Below, one piece after another: positions 46,639-59,300 of a stretch of DNA of 64,000 nt. Under the pieces are notes generated by a model that was given only the letters and a program-made list of their open reading frames with translations, searched no databases and had not been told where the DNA came from. The translations under genes were made by a program, and so were the position numbers. Location: the NCBI GenBank assembly GCA_032173965.1, contig CM063288.1, positions 11,636,501 to 11,700,500 of the forward strand, written 5' to 3'. Position 1 is the stretch's first letter, and the number at the start of each line of letters is the position of its first letter. This DNA comes from Sitta carolinensis (Eukaryota > Chordata > Aves > Passeriformes > Sittidae).

Positions 46639-49614
46639 TTTTGTTTTATTTTACCTGGGTTTGGGGATGGGCTGAGTTGCAAACTAAAAAATGCATCCTG
46701 TGGCATCAGTAGGCAGCTTTCATATTGTAATCACCTGGGTTGTTTTGTCATAGCTTTGTTGGTATTTTGGCCATAAACACACCACACTCACTTAAGACAC
46801 AAAGACCATGCTGCAAGTTTATTTTGCTTGGCAGTATGTGCTTAAAAAATAAAAGATTTCTTTTTGTCACTTGTGTTTAAGGTAGAAGCTAATTAGAAAG
46901 GAATGTTAACATATGTCATTAACCACCAGCTGCAATATAACAACAACCCAAAATTTGGTTATAGTGAAGGGGCATAACCCAAGTACCCAGACCAGCAGAC
47001 AACATTTAGTGTTACTAGAAAGGGTTTGTCAGTGATATCGAAACAAGTGGGAACAATGCAGCTGGCAGCTTGAAGATTGACGTTAGGATCAGAGGTGTAG
47101 ACAGAAATGAAAAAAATAAAATAAAGTGATGGAACAGTTTTGGAAAGAGATGACTGCATGGGTTAGTTGCCTCATCAATTGATGAAGTTAGAGTAGCAGC
47201 TGGTGAAGCTGTACCAATGATTTTCATGAGCCATGAAAACTTAAGGCTTATGAGCTACAATGGAGGAAAGTGCTGAAAATGTGTGCTGTGCTGTGAGGAA
47301 TGGATTCAAGATGATGTGAACTGGGAGTATGTGGTGTGTTCTCGTCCCTGGAGGGGAAGAATAAAGTAGTCTAAAACTCTTTTAGGAATAGCATCTCAAC
47401 ATAGTCACAAGGATATCACAAGAAATAAAATATTAATTGGAGAGCTTCCAAAGATGGGAAATTATTGATCCAGAAACCCTGTTTCTTTCAACGAGCAATG
47501 AAATTAGAGAAGTTCATAAAGACACTAGGAATGGGGAAAGGAACTTCTACCAGCAGGGAACCTGATCGTGAGTCCTAAGCACTGAAATTGAATATTATAG
47601 CAATATATAAAGAGGCAAACAATTATCTGGGTTGTTCATGTGAGAGTATCTGGTGATGCGATTTTCTCATTGATGAAAATCAAAGAGCGAAAGTAGCTCA
47701 ACATACAGGAGTGAAGCCTTCCTGAGGGGAAAATAAGGGGGAAAAGTTTGATGTATGCAAAGGAAATAGGATGCCTCCTAATATTAAGGAAGAAATTAGT
47801 GGTTGATGAGAGGAATAAGACACTAGACTCAAGCCTTCAGAGAGAAATATATGCCAATTTCTTGACTTGGGAATGCAGACATTGCATGTGGTGGGTGACA
47901 CTGTCTGCTGGCATGTGACACTATAAAGCTGTTACCAAATGCACTGGATTAACTGGGTATTTTTCTCAAGATCCAGATTTGTTAAATGTTTCTAACTCCT
48001 ATATTTTTATGTGATGTAATATACTCTGCCTTTTCTGGAAGATATTAATTGGACAGAGACTATCAGTGGTCAGAACAAATGTTTCCTTGAAGATGAATTT
48101 ATGATATTTTGGAGGTAGTCAGTTGATAACTTTAGCTAAGCTGAGCAGGACTCAGGAGTCACTCCAGGCAGATGTCATTGAAAGAAACCCTCAGCATTCA
48201 GCGATGCAGCTCCACACAGACCTGCCTTCCAGAAAAATGCAATCTCCCTTGCCTGAGAAACAGAAATACTTAAAATAGACAGTGACTTTGGAACTGCATG
48301 GGACCAAAAGTGGTTTTACTGTGCCTGCCAGACCCAGTGCCTGATCCTGCTGTGTCTCAAGGCCTTTCTTGACATGAAAAGCAAGAAAACAGGCATTGGC
48401 CTGGAGGAAGCTATGTTATTACCCAGGAAAGAAAAATGGACCCGGTCTCAGTAGATCAGGAAGTGCTTGGTCCTGCAATGTCTGGTGCCAAAACCATTCC
48501 AGGTAAAATGGCAAATTGGGCTTAGGAGTCCTCTTTAGCCCTCCAAAAGTCAAGTATCTTGTCTAAGCTGGTGGTTTTATGTCCTACTATGGTCAGCTCA
48601 CATGTAGTAATTAGTCCAGCCCACTTCAGGTCTCCGCACACATTTGGGGTAAATCCTGTTTGAATGAAGAAGGAGCTTGTGTGACCAGCATACACTGGTG
48701 ATGAGCTTGTAAATGCTGGAGAGTGAATTAGTTGAGCCCAGTCCTCTTTAAGTGTATCCCTCTCTTTTCTGGAAAGTGGGGAATCACCCCAGTCTTCTCT
48801 GAGTGTCTCCCTGTGCATAGCTGCAGTTTTTTGTGCTTGGGTGGGTCAATGTGATGCTCTTGAAGATGGGGCATTCCTACAGCCTCATTTCAGGCAGGCT
48901 TCTTGTTAAGTTTGATATTACCTGTTTCTTAATATATTTACAAATTTTGACTTCCTTTGGTCCTGGATTCTGCCATTCCAGACATTCTTATTTACAGATT
49001 TCTGTTTCACAAAGTGTCTGCAGCTTCTGATGGAACTGAAATGTCCTTAGAAGGGCTAAACATGCATCATCAAAATCCTTCTAGGAGTTATTTCTTTATT
49101 TTAAAAATGTTTTAAAGTGGCTTGTTGGATTGCTAGTAGTGAGGCCAAGCAGTTATTTGCCTAAACAACATCTTAAGGTCTTTAAAACCCAACTGAGCTG
49201 TAACCTATGTGATTGCTGCCCCCATGTCAGATGAACTTTGTCCAGCAAAAAATACACCTGATACAAAATCATTGCTTGGGCTGTGTTATCTCCAGTTCAA
49301 GGAAATGAAAATAAAAATGCAGATTAATTTCTCAGTTCAAAGAACTGCACATATGTTGAGCTAGGAAGAACACCAGTTTTCTTATTCCATCAGCATGGGG
49401 TCTTTCCTGTGCTGCCAACTTGACCAATGTTGCCCATTGGTCTGAATGGCTCAGTGGGTCCCTAATTTCTGACTTTAGTTAGTGATGTCCTTGTAAACAT
49501 GCTCACAGATAATATTCTCCCTTGGAAAAGGTCCTGGTGTCTGGACTTTTGCCAGGCTTTGGATTAGTCTGTGGAGATTCAAGTTTGCTGGAAATGCTGG
49601 CATGACATTTCAGT

Positions 49615-49762
49615 TGAGTCACCACCCCTGGAGGTGTTTAAAAGCTGTGTAGATGTGCTGATTAGGGACATGGTTCAGTGGTGGACTTGGCAGTGCTGGG
49701 TTAATGGTTGGACTCGGTGATCTTAGAGGTATTTTCCAACTTAAATGACTGATTCTGGGATT
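49615..49762 (+). mobile_element. CR1 LINE 3' fragment, sense
   Basis: GAGTCACCACCCCTGGAGGT, 'gtgtttaaaagctgtgtagatgtg', GGGACATGGTTCAGTGGTGG, 'acttggcagtgctgggttaatggttgg' and ACTCGGTGATCTTAGAGGTA follow the CR1 3' end in order. Only about 150 bp remain and it closely resembles the consensus, so it is relatively young. Confidence 0.95.
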
Positions 49763-52700
49763 CAGCTTGTCACTGCAACCTGCTGTGCTCCCTGCCTGCT
49801 GCGTGGTGCAGCCATGCCCACTGTGTGGCTATGAGGGGGCACTCCTGTGACCACCTAAACCAGTATGCTGGCTCTCCTTTGTCTTCCCCAGTGTGTGGAA
49901 ACTGTCTAGAGTGACTGAGGGTTTTGTGTGCCCAGCTAGAGACATGTCATCAGGCACCCTCATTTTTATCTTATGGGTATTTTAAAGTGGCAACATATAA
50001 ATCCAAGTGTCACCTATAGGAAAGTCCCTGTGATTTAGCAGTAGAGACCACAGACACACAAGTGCATCATGAGGGAAAGCTGCATCACCACGACACCTGA
50101 ACCCCTTGACTGGCACCTGCCTCCACCTCCAGCCTTGTGGGAGGTAGTTAATGCTGAGGTGAACTGAGGACACATTTGCAACTCAATTTCATATATGGGT
50201 TATCTGAGATGCAGTTTACATGTGTGAAAGTACAGTAACCCCAGACTGATGGCAATCAGTATTATTGGCAAATAGTATCTACTTATTGTCACTGTTGGGA
50301 GTAGTGTACAATTAGAAGGATTTTCATAGCCACCCAGAGCATTGTGTCAAGGATCATTTCCCCTTGGCTTTCCTTGCAAGAGACTGATTGCTGATAGAAA
50401 GGACAAAAATTTCAACCTGTTTGAGCTGGTTGCAGCCAGTTTTCCGTAAACACATTACAGTTTAAAGCCAAGGAATGCTCTTTAGAAGAGATGGTGAGAA
50501 GGAATGGCATCCATTCAAACCAACATGGCTGAAGAAATTTTGGGTATGTTTTTGCATAATGAACATAATGTATGCATATGTGTGTGTGCTTACATACATA
50601 AGCATGTATTTTAAAATAAAATAAGTATTTTAAATAAAAAAAAATTAAATAAAATAAGTATTTTATTTGCATCATTCTCAGTAAATAATCTTGACTAATT
50701 TTTCAGCTGTCAAATACCTATAGAAATATTAACAATATTTTACTGCTGTCTTGGTCATTTGCTCAGTATTATACAGACTTTTGTTCTTCTAGTGACAAGA
50801 TGGAAATTATTCACATTGATGTGGTAACTGGAAGTTTATTACTATAAATCTTCTGCTTTACTCTTTAGAGATAAGACAAGCAGTGTGCTGATGTTGACAC
50901 TGTCTGGAAAATGTTGTCTTCTTTCCTTCATCACACTGCTTGTTTTACAATGGGTTCCAAATAAGTTTTAAAAAAGTTCTGAGCATCTATATTCAGAAAT
51001 CAATATATTCAATGGTGTATAATACCTATCAGAGCATTGACTTCCTCTATGAAACAGATTTCCTCTGCCCTAGTTTTAAGTCTTTCAACACCTCTGAATA
51101 GAATTTTGTGTGTGCCATGCTTGAAGAGACTATAAGTTGTTCTGAGAAAATGTGAATAACAATTGACTATAGAGCTGGCCAGCTGTGTTTTCAGACATCA
51201 TTTGCACACACATGCTCACACTCCTACAGGGCTCCTCCTTACATGGACTGTGTAAGACGACATCAATTTCTGCAGCCAAGGTGGTCTGTGGTTTGAGTTC
51301 TCAACTTTGCCCCACCAGTGACACGAGTTGACAGCAGTTTTCATGCTGGGGGCAATTACAAACCTAGCTGAATGTTGGTGCTTCTGCAGAGTGTCTGGAG
51401 TAGCAATGAACACCCTTGTTCTTGCAGGAGCTTCCAGAAAAACCTTCTCTGTAATAAGATCAGATCATCTTGTTTGAATTATCAAGTTGTCAGTCTGGTT
51501 GTTGCTCCTGCTCGTCTTTAATTTCTAATCTAGTGACAAGCTGTGAGTTATTTGATTTGATTCTTATGGTGGATCCAGGGAAAAAATGCAATGCCTTGAG
51601 GGTCACTGTGTAGCTGAGAGTGAAAAAGCATGTCCAGTTTGGAAGTCTGCTTTTTATGAACTTCTCAGTGATGATATGAAGTGCAAACTTGAAATCCCTG
51701 CCAGGGCAGTCTGAGAAATACAGATTTTACGAGATACGTAAGGAATTTGCACACATTTTTGAGGGGAGAACCAACAGTTGTTTCAAATATATTTATCTGT
51801 GACCTAGAAAAATTGTTCTTGTGGTTTTGTGATCTAATGTGGCTTGTGCTATAGACATCAACAATGATTTTTAATAACCTATTCATTACCAGTAATCCAA
51901 ATCTACTGACTGAAGACATCTTTAACAGGCATGTGAGCTCTGAGTGCACTTCAATTACATTACTCAAACAAGATACTACCATGTATGAAAGAGCTGTATG
52001 GCTTGTATTTTTGCTTCAGTTAAAATATAACCAAAACATAATCTTTTGTACGTGGCCTTATGAAAGACTGAATCATGTGCAGCAGTACAGGCATAGCGGC
52101 ACTACCATAAAATTAAGCAGTTGTTAAAGGATTTAAGATATGGTCCTTGAAGTTTGAAAAAGGCACTTCTTCTAAATGGGGGGATATTAATCTCTGCAGT
52201 TGTAGTAATTATATTTTATTATACTGTGTCATATTTTATTTTCCTGTGCTTTTTGTCACAGCCGAAGCAACTGGTGTGTATTTAAAGTTTTAAAACACCA
52301 ATAGTGCTTTTGGAAGTTGTCTGCGTTTCAGTGGTGGGGAAGTGTCAAGTATGTGACTACGATTTCAGTAGATTTGTAGCTTCTAATTCTATCATTCATT
52401 TGCCTGTTCAATACAGTTATGTTGCTTTGCTCAGGTATAGGTGAGATTGACACTGATCTAGAGCCTTCACCTCTAGAGCTTTTAAAAGAAATTTTTCAAA
52501 ATGAATGGGGCACAGAAAAGGAGACTCTTATATGAAGAGATGTAAGAAACTCTCTGTCTTTGGCTCGTGGTAGGGCAGGCTCACTTTAACACCCTAAGTA
52601 GCAGCAGCAGCAAGAACAGCATGCTATTTCTTCTGGAAAGAGCAGCAAGATGAAGGTTTTGCAGCTGAAGAAAGATGCTGGAACTTGAAAATAAAACATA

Positions 52701-52848
52701 ACTATTAATGGGAGGGATTAACCAAACTACAATGGGATGGCATTGATTATCTGCCTCTTAGTAACTACTGAATGAGGTCCTTGTTGAAAGGTAAATTTTA
52801 GTCATACCATGTAGCAGTGTGCTTTTTAAGTTTTTGGATTTATTATAT
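49763..52848. other. Intergenic stretch, no gene recognised
   Basis: AT-rich DNA without recognised gene or transposon. It contains a 19-bp exact direct repeat at 50614-50632 and 50647-50665 within an A/T-rich block. Confidence 0.6.
50614..50665. repeat. 19-bp direct repeat in A/T-rich block
   Basis: AAATAAAATAAGTATTTTA occurs at 50614-50632 and again at 50647-50665, with an A-rich spacer of 14 bp. It is probably a slippage or local duplication product. Confidence 0.9.
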
Positions 52849-53376
52849 TGTTATATGGTTCATTCTATGTACCCCCTATGTGCTTCCCCTATTTGAATCA
52901 TCCCCCCGGTTACTGCTACCTGTCAATCTTGAGTTATGTAACCCCCAGACCCTGTCTGTCACTCTGAGACCTCACCTTCAGCCTAGAAAGTTCTGACAGG
53001 ATCACAGAGTGATTGGACAGAATTCCCGCTTTCCCCCCACTGTATTCGGGTTTGTTCCCCTACATGTCACTAAGTTAGAGAGCCATCCCCCGCTTATCCC
53101 TAATTGGTCCCAAGTCAGACCCTGCCCCGAGTTCCTCCCCCTTTATCAGCTGCTGTACTCAGGTGTGCAGTGAGGTTTCGCCTGGGCTGCCCCCCGTGCC
53201 TGGGGGTCCCCGCTGCGAGACCAATAAAACCAATGGTTTAAGCCCAAGCGGAGTCTCCCTCTTTCTGTGCTGCCACCGCCGCTCGCTTCCACAGATGAGC
53301 CAAGACCCACGGCTTCAGCAAAGTTCATCTCGCTACTGCAGCAGTGTCAGGGCGAGCCGGAGCAGACACTGTAACA
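52849..53376 (+). mobile_element. Solo long terminal repeat of an endogenous retrovirus
   Basis: A 528-bp element with 5-bp terminal inverted repeats, TGTTA at the start and TAACA at the end, and much higher C/G content than its surroundings. U3 carries two inverted CCAAT boxes (ATTGG at 53012 and 53103). A poly(A) signal AATAAA sits at 53223-53228, after a C/G-rich R-like stretch, and a U5-like part follows. Flanking 4-bp sequences (ATAT left, ATAC right) may be a target-site duplication with one mismatch, which would fit a gammaretrovirus-like (ERV1) element. No coding internal region, primer-binding site or second LTR adjoins it, so it is a solo LTR left by recombination. It may still act as a promoter or poly(A) site for nearby transcripts. 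Confidence 0.85.
53223..53228 (+). terminator. LTR poly(A) signal
   Basis: AATAAA inside the solo LTR, in the position expected for the R region end. The TATA element upstream is not canonical (CCTTTATCAG near 53140). Confidence 0.7.
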
Positions 53377-56300
53377 ATACCAAAGTACTATTTTAAGCAG
53401 AAGAAGACATTTCAGTAAATAGAAGGAGAACTGACAAGCAGTATGGTTCCTTCTGGCTTTGAATTCTCTGAATTATCAAGGTATTGCTGGTTTTTGCAGC
53501 CTTGCCATTTATGAAGTTCAGTCTACCTTTCTCCCGTGTGCAGTCCTGGGAAAAGACTCAGCTAGTTCTAGGCCAGATGCTCAAAGTTTGATGTTTGATG
53601 TTTATTCCTTTCTGCTACATTCAATGAGTTTTATGCCATTATACTCTTTATTATACAGCCCCTTTGATCCTTTCTGGGATGTATATGTGTGTTTTGTATT
53701 TTTTCCTCTCTTTTGGAGAGGGATGTGCTTTGCAATGAGGATGGGAATACATGACCATGCTGAGCTTTCTATGAGACACCAGTCCTATGCAATTATTAGG
53801 CTGAATATTTGTCAAAATCTGAGTCTTTGGATAATAGTGTTACAAATGTACAGTATTTTGTACTCCACCTTTTGGCAAGCACACTCATTAATTGTCCATT
53901 TGGAAAAAAAATCCTCATATATGCTGGTAGGAAAAAATTAGATGGGAAACCCTTTTGCTCAATTCTCAGAATGTGGGAAAGAAACAAGAGCATATGAAAA
54001 ATATTTGGGAAACACTTGGATGAGTGGTGTATGATTGTACATTAATTCGTTATAATAAAAAATGCATCAGCTTTCTGGAATTTTGGGGTTTACATATGAT
54101 GCCCCCATGGCTACAAGGATCATGTGTTCTCCTCAGCTGACTGTAGAGAAGTTGGTGAGGAGCACTAGTGTCAGCAGAATGTAGCAATGCTCCCCAGCGC
54201 ATGATTCCCTTTGCTCCGTGTCTGGGCTCCCATCTTGGTGCTCTGCTCTCTGTGCCTGCGTTCTCACAACTGTCTCTGGTTCCTATCATGGGCCAGAAAA
54301 CCTTCCCTCGGCAAAAAGGTCCTCCCTTGACCATCTTCCTTCATCGCAGTTGTTTGTTCCTAGATGAGTTATTGATTTGGTCCTGGTAGCCTTGAGCATT
54401 GTTTCCAAACAGCAGAGACAGAAGCTGCTTGGAAAAGCAGTGATGAAACCAGAATGATAATTGCTGTTAGTTATGAAGCATTTCTGCAGTCTCAACTAGG
54501 CAGGGACCAGTGGGTGGTCAAGGCATGGCTGAGGGACAGAACTGGTCTCAAGACTGAGAAGTTTGCTCATTTAGAGGTGAGTCAGGCATCTGTACAGTGC
54601 AGATAGATTATTGGCAACAGATGTCCTTCCATAGACCTGTGTTTTCTTCAGCATGAGAGAAATAGGGTGGTTTCTGAGCTTGCAAGTTGGAGTCTGCCTG
54701 AAAATGGTCTTTCTTGGCCACTGCCAGTGGGACCACCTCCCTCTCTCTGCCTTTGTTCCTTGAGCCTGCTTTTCAACAGCCTCCACAGCAATCCCCCTTC
54801 TGAAATTTATTAGAGGAAAAATTTGCTAATACTGGAGATGACCTGTTCACCTCCAGATGCCTTCATGCAGGCTATGTTAGGGAATTTCATGTATTCTTTT
54901 TCAGTAATGAAGTAAGCTGGCAATGGAGAGTTTTCTTTGTGGGACGTCGTTAAATAGCCCACGCGCTGTGCTGGCTGTTACACGTGTGCCCTTTGCCCTC
55001 CACTGGAACCAACAAAAGGTGTGTCATAAGGACATCATTCCTATAGATGAATCGATCCACTAACCCATTTTCTAGCAGCAGCATTAGGTTTCTCTGTTCC
55101 TTGTCACCCTGGAGCACTGGGTGGATGCTGTCTGTGGCTGGGTGATGTCTCTGAAGCTGAAATGACCCAATGACCAGCCACGCAGACTTTTGTCTCCAAC
55201 AAATGTGTGCAAGAAAATGCTTTGCTAGCTCGCGCATGGACTGCTTGGAAGGTGTTGCATTAGAGCCTCTTCCTAATGAGCTGTGGGATCTGGAAGTTGC
55301 GCATTAGGCTAATCTTTCTCCAGGAATTTGACTTGAAAGTTTACCACATTTCCAAGTACAGGACATGCCCGTGCAAACGAAGAGTTGGGTGTCTGAACTC
55401 CTATTTGACTGTATTTATTCTAGATACTTATTGGCCCTTGTTCTTGCAGGACTTTTTAAAGTCCAGTGTAATGTCAGATGTGCTGAATGCTGTAAAATAA
55501 CCCCAATTCATCAATCTTGATGGATTTTTGTTTGGCACTTATAGGTTAGGCTTGGAGACATAGCCCTTTTATAAGTGTGCTGTGTGCTTTTAAACTCATA
55601 TATAAGGACATTGAGGCATGAGGTCTGCATTTGCTTTGCACTGACCCATGCCTGCAAGTGAACCAGCTGTATGAAACACACAGCAGTGCTGTATTTTTGT
55701 GCTCTCTGTGATGGTAGGACTCTCACAACCTGCTGGGGCTGGTCACCACCGGCCCCGTGTCCCAAATCCCTGGAGCTTGGGGCTGATGGAGGAGCTAACA
55801 GGGGAGCAGCCTCCTGCTGCAGAAGGACAGCCCATCTCCTGCCAAGTCTTGCTGTGGCAGCTGCATCACCTGGACCCCATCCTGTCCTTGCTGTCAAACT
55901 GTTTTTGCCATTCCAGCCCGTCAGTGTACCGCAGCCATCAACATAGACATTCCAGGGGAAGTTGCGCAACTGTCCCTGCTTAATCATTAACTGGGATGTT
56001 CTAGCTGTTAAATTTTTTTTATTTATGTCTAGATTTTTGTGAGGGGAGACACTTGTTGGCCAGGGCAGGCTGAAACACACTCGGTGCTCTGGCGCTCAGA
56101 TGTGCTCTGCCCTGTGTACACGAAGCTGAGCAGTGCAAGGCTGGCCAGAATTGGAAGCAGAGCTTCCAGTGACGAAGTGAAGCAAACCAGGCTGTTACTC
56201 CTAAGGAGCACTGGATTTGCTGAAGGTCCTGGCTGGGACCTGCTCCATGCTGGGCGTTGCAAGTGTCAGCACGAGGAGCCTGCCCTGCAGGGGGCAAAGC

Positions 56301-59300
56301 CAAGGCACAGGGGGTGACTTGTGGCCAGGACTTGGTCACCTGTGTGTGGAGAGTCAGGTTGTCACAGCAAGAACCAAACCTCCATCATGATGGGAGGATC
56401 CCTGGAGGCTCACTGGGGCTGGGGTGTGTGGGGAGGGCTGGCAGGAGGTGCAGATGGGGTTTTCTTTCCTCAACGTGTGGGATTTGTGACTCTTGCACTG
56501 AGGCTCAGAGCTCTCTTTTAGGCAATGCTGAGCCGCTCTTTCCAGCTCTCTCCTGGCTAGTGGTGGCTGGTGGGGAGATGATCCCTTCTTCTGCCTTCAT
56601 GCCCCACTTGATGCTGCATTTTACTATTCAGCTGGGGCATATCTTGGTTTGAGTCAGTGTTTTGGCCACACATTGATTTCAGAAATGTGTGTATGTGAAG
56701 CACTGAAACAGCAGGACTTGATCAGCAGAGAAGCAGTCTGAATCCCTACTCATTTTTCATGAGGTCTGTGTCCCCTCTTAAGCACCCCTCTCTGTTTCAC
56801 TATCACAGATACTTTGGAAGGTGTGAGTGACAGCAGCTACAGCAGACAGCTCTTGAGACTTTTCTTTCATCTCTAGATTACAAGGTCTTGCCAAAGCCAC
56901 AAGAACAGAGGAGCAGAGGTGAGAGCTGTCCCTGGGGCAGAGCCACGAAGAGGGAATCTGTGTTCCCATCTCATCTTCCCTGCGCCATTACCCCTGGGAC
57001 CAGGAGCAGTGCAGCAAGGTTAAGGCAACATATTTTGCACCCAAAATATACTGAGCAAGGAGTCAATCTAACAAACAATCTCATGTTCCACAGAGAAATA
57101 CTTGAGTTGTGATTGCTGTTGTTTGCAGCTGTGTTTCACCATGGCTTCCCAGTGAAGTCACTGAGCCCAGCTGGGTGTAACTGAGGGTGGTGCTCACATT
57201 GTCTGGGCTAAATGTCAGCAAGGAACAGCAACAGTTGAACAAGATGGATTTCCAAGCATTTCCTTCTTCTGGTCACACAGAGCCCTTATTCTTGGATGGC
57301 TGAAGCAAAAAGACAAGAGCAAAGTTATTTTGGATGGGAAAGTATCTAAGTGTTCTGTTCGTTGTGCATAGAAATAAAAAGAAACAAGCTCTGGGTCCTG
57401 TACATATCAATACCCAGTTTTGTGTATATAGCCCAGCTGCTAGGAAAGCTTGATGCATTCTAAATCCACTTTGAGCTTAAGGAATAAACAGGATCCACTG
57501 CTCAGCCCATACAGTTCCTGACCATTCTTCTGAGGGTGCCCAGTCAACACTTGAGTGCTACTTGTTCTAGTGTGATTCTGCCTTCCTTCACACTGGGCAA
57601 AATCAGCTGGGCTAGCTCAGTGCTGCCTCTGAAATGGTTTGATCCAGGTGAATGGTCACAATGCTCTCTGGCAGATGGACCACGACATGCTCTGGATGCT
57701 TGTGTTGGGTGTCCAAGGTTTCTTGGCCACTACATCCACTAGCATAACTAACAGAGGTGATAGGAGAATGTTGAGAAAAGCCCATGGTTCTAAGCCTTCC
57801 CAAAGAATGTGACCCTGAATTTGGACCAGAAGTGAAATACAAGACCTTCCTTTACCCTGATACAAGTCTGAAAATGTCTCAGGTAAGGCACTGAATCTTC
57901 AGTGATGGTGTAGAGGGACCTGGGCTATGCTCTAAGGGGAATTGCTATCAGATGAAAGTCTGCTATAAGGACTCTAAACATATTTACATTAAATGTTTTG
58001 CTAATGCTGGTCTTCCAAGAAACCAGTTATAAAACTTGCTGCAGGACTGCTTCTGCAGTTGTGTGCCAGACAGCAACTGGAACCTTGTGTCCAGGAGGGA
58101 GCCTTGTGAACTGCTGTCTAGGAAACTCTTCTGAACAAGGCAAAACTTTGGTTTTCTGTGTTTACTGTTGTCTTATTGTGAAACCTGTTCTGAAATATTG
58201 TTCCTAACTAGAAATTATTTGAAACAGATTCCTTCTTGCCATCCTTTTCATGTTACTCAGTTAAGACTTGATTTTTTCAATTCTTGCCTGAAATTTTATT
58301 ACGGGAACCAAGATATCCAAGTCAGTAGGGATGGGGAGATTTGGTCTTAATCTGACCTTCCAATAAGCATAGATACAGTCCACTTTTCTAAAAGTAGGTG
58401 AAACTGGACTTGGTTTGTGTTCTTTTTATATAGGGTTGAACTCCTCTGGTGTACATGTTTTTATAAACTGAAAGTATATCAGCAGTAGAAAAGGAAATGG
58501 ACAACTTTTAGTGTCTTCATGGACTGGCATGACTAGAGGCATAAAACTTGCACATGTAGAGAACTGAAAAGCAACGATTTCTTAGGCTGTGTGGTGATGT
58601 CAGTGAGTTTGCTTAATTTTGCAGTTGTCATATCTGTTGGGATCCTGGCTGCCACTGGCTGACAGCAAAGCCAGGCTCTGTGCAGGACAACACTGTGCCC
58701 AGTGCGTGCATTCTGCAGGACTCTTCTGCTCCCTTCTGGCCAAGTCTTGAAATCCAAACCAGAGAAGATTTTGGCTGGATATCAGGATTGATCTTAGAAA
58801 TTCTGTGGCCAACACAATCCTTGGTGCTGGTGGTACAGGAAATGAAGAGTGGGGATGAGTCTGCTCCATTATCAAGTAAGTAGAACCACTTATAGGTTCC
58901 ATTTATCTTTCTTTTTTACCCACAAAACTTCATGGTAACCAGTTTCTTCTAGAGACTTTTGAGATCCTCAAAGGATATGTGCTCAAGAGTCACAGTTACT
59001 GCAGTGCTGAAGCAAGTTAGTGATTTCTTTTCTTTAGTTTGGGGCTTGTTTTTCACGTTGATTTCTTTTCCTGGTTGCTGTATTTCTAATGCTTAAACTC
59101 GGGGACTTCCTCACCAACCTACAGCCCAGACCCTGCAGTAATGGCACAGAACTGTCCTGTTTTTCTTCAGCATAGCTGATTTTGATGTGGACACAACTTC
59201 TGTCTCACAAGGGTTGAGAACTTTGCAAATGGCAGAGTACTGCCCATCACACTCAGTGCCTTAGTGCTTGTCTGCAAGTCAGTGCAGTGTACTGTGGACC

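Larger units (their letters stand above)
35136..49614. other. Intergenic stretch, no gene recognised
   Basis: Apart from a diverged CR1 end at 35.84 kb and simple repeats, I see no gene. The parts at about 35.68-35.76 and 37.4-37.5 kb are rich in TAAT and ATTA motifs and could be conserved non-coding DNA, but that cannot be judged from one sequence. The longest open frames (about 130-150 codons near 39.5, 44.2 and 45.4 kb) have no recognisable motif. Confidence 0.6.

Noticed and set aside
53459..53941. 160-codon open frame next to the LTR, considered as retroviral coding remnant
   Set aside because: No retroviral motif could be seen and composition is that of A/T-rich intergenic DNA.
55511..56080. 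189-codon open frame on the - strand, longest in the window
   Set aside because: Lies in GC-richer DNA where long frames arise on several strands at once; no domain, no splice context and no conserved motif.
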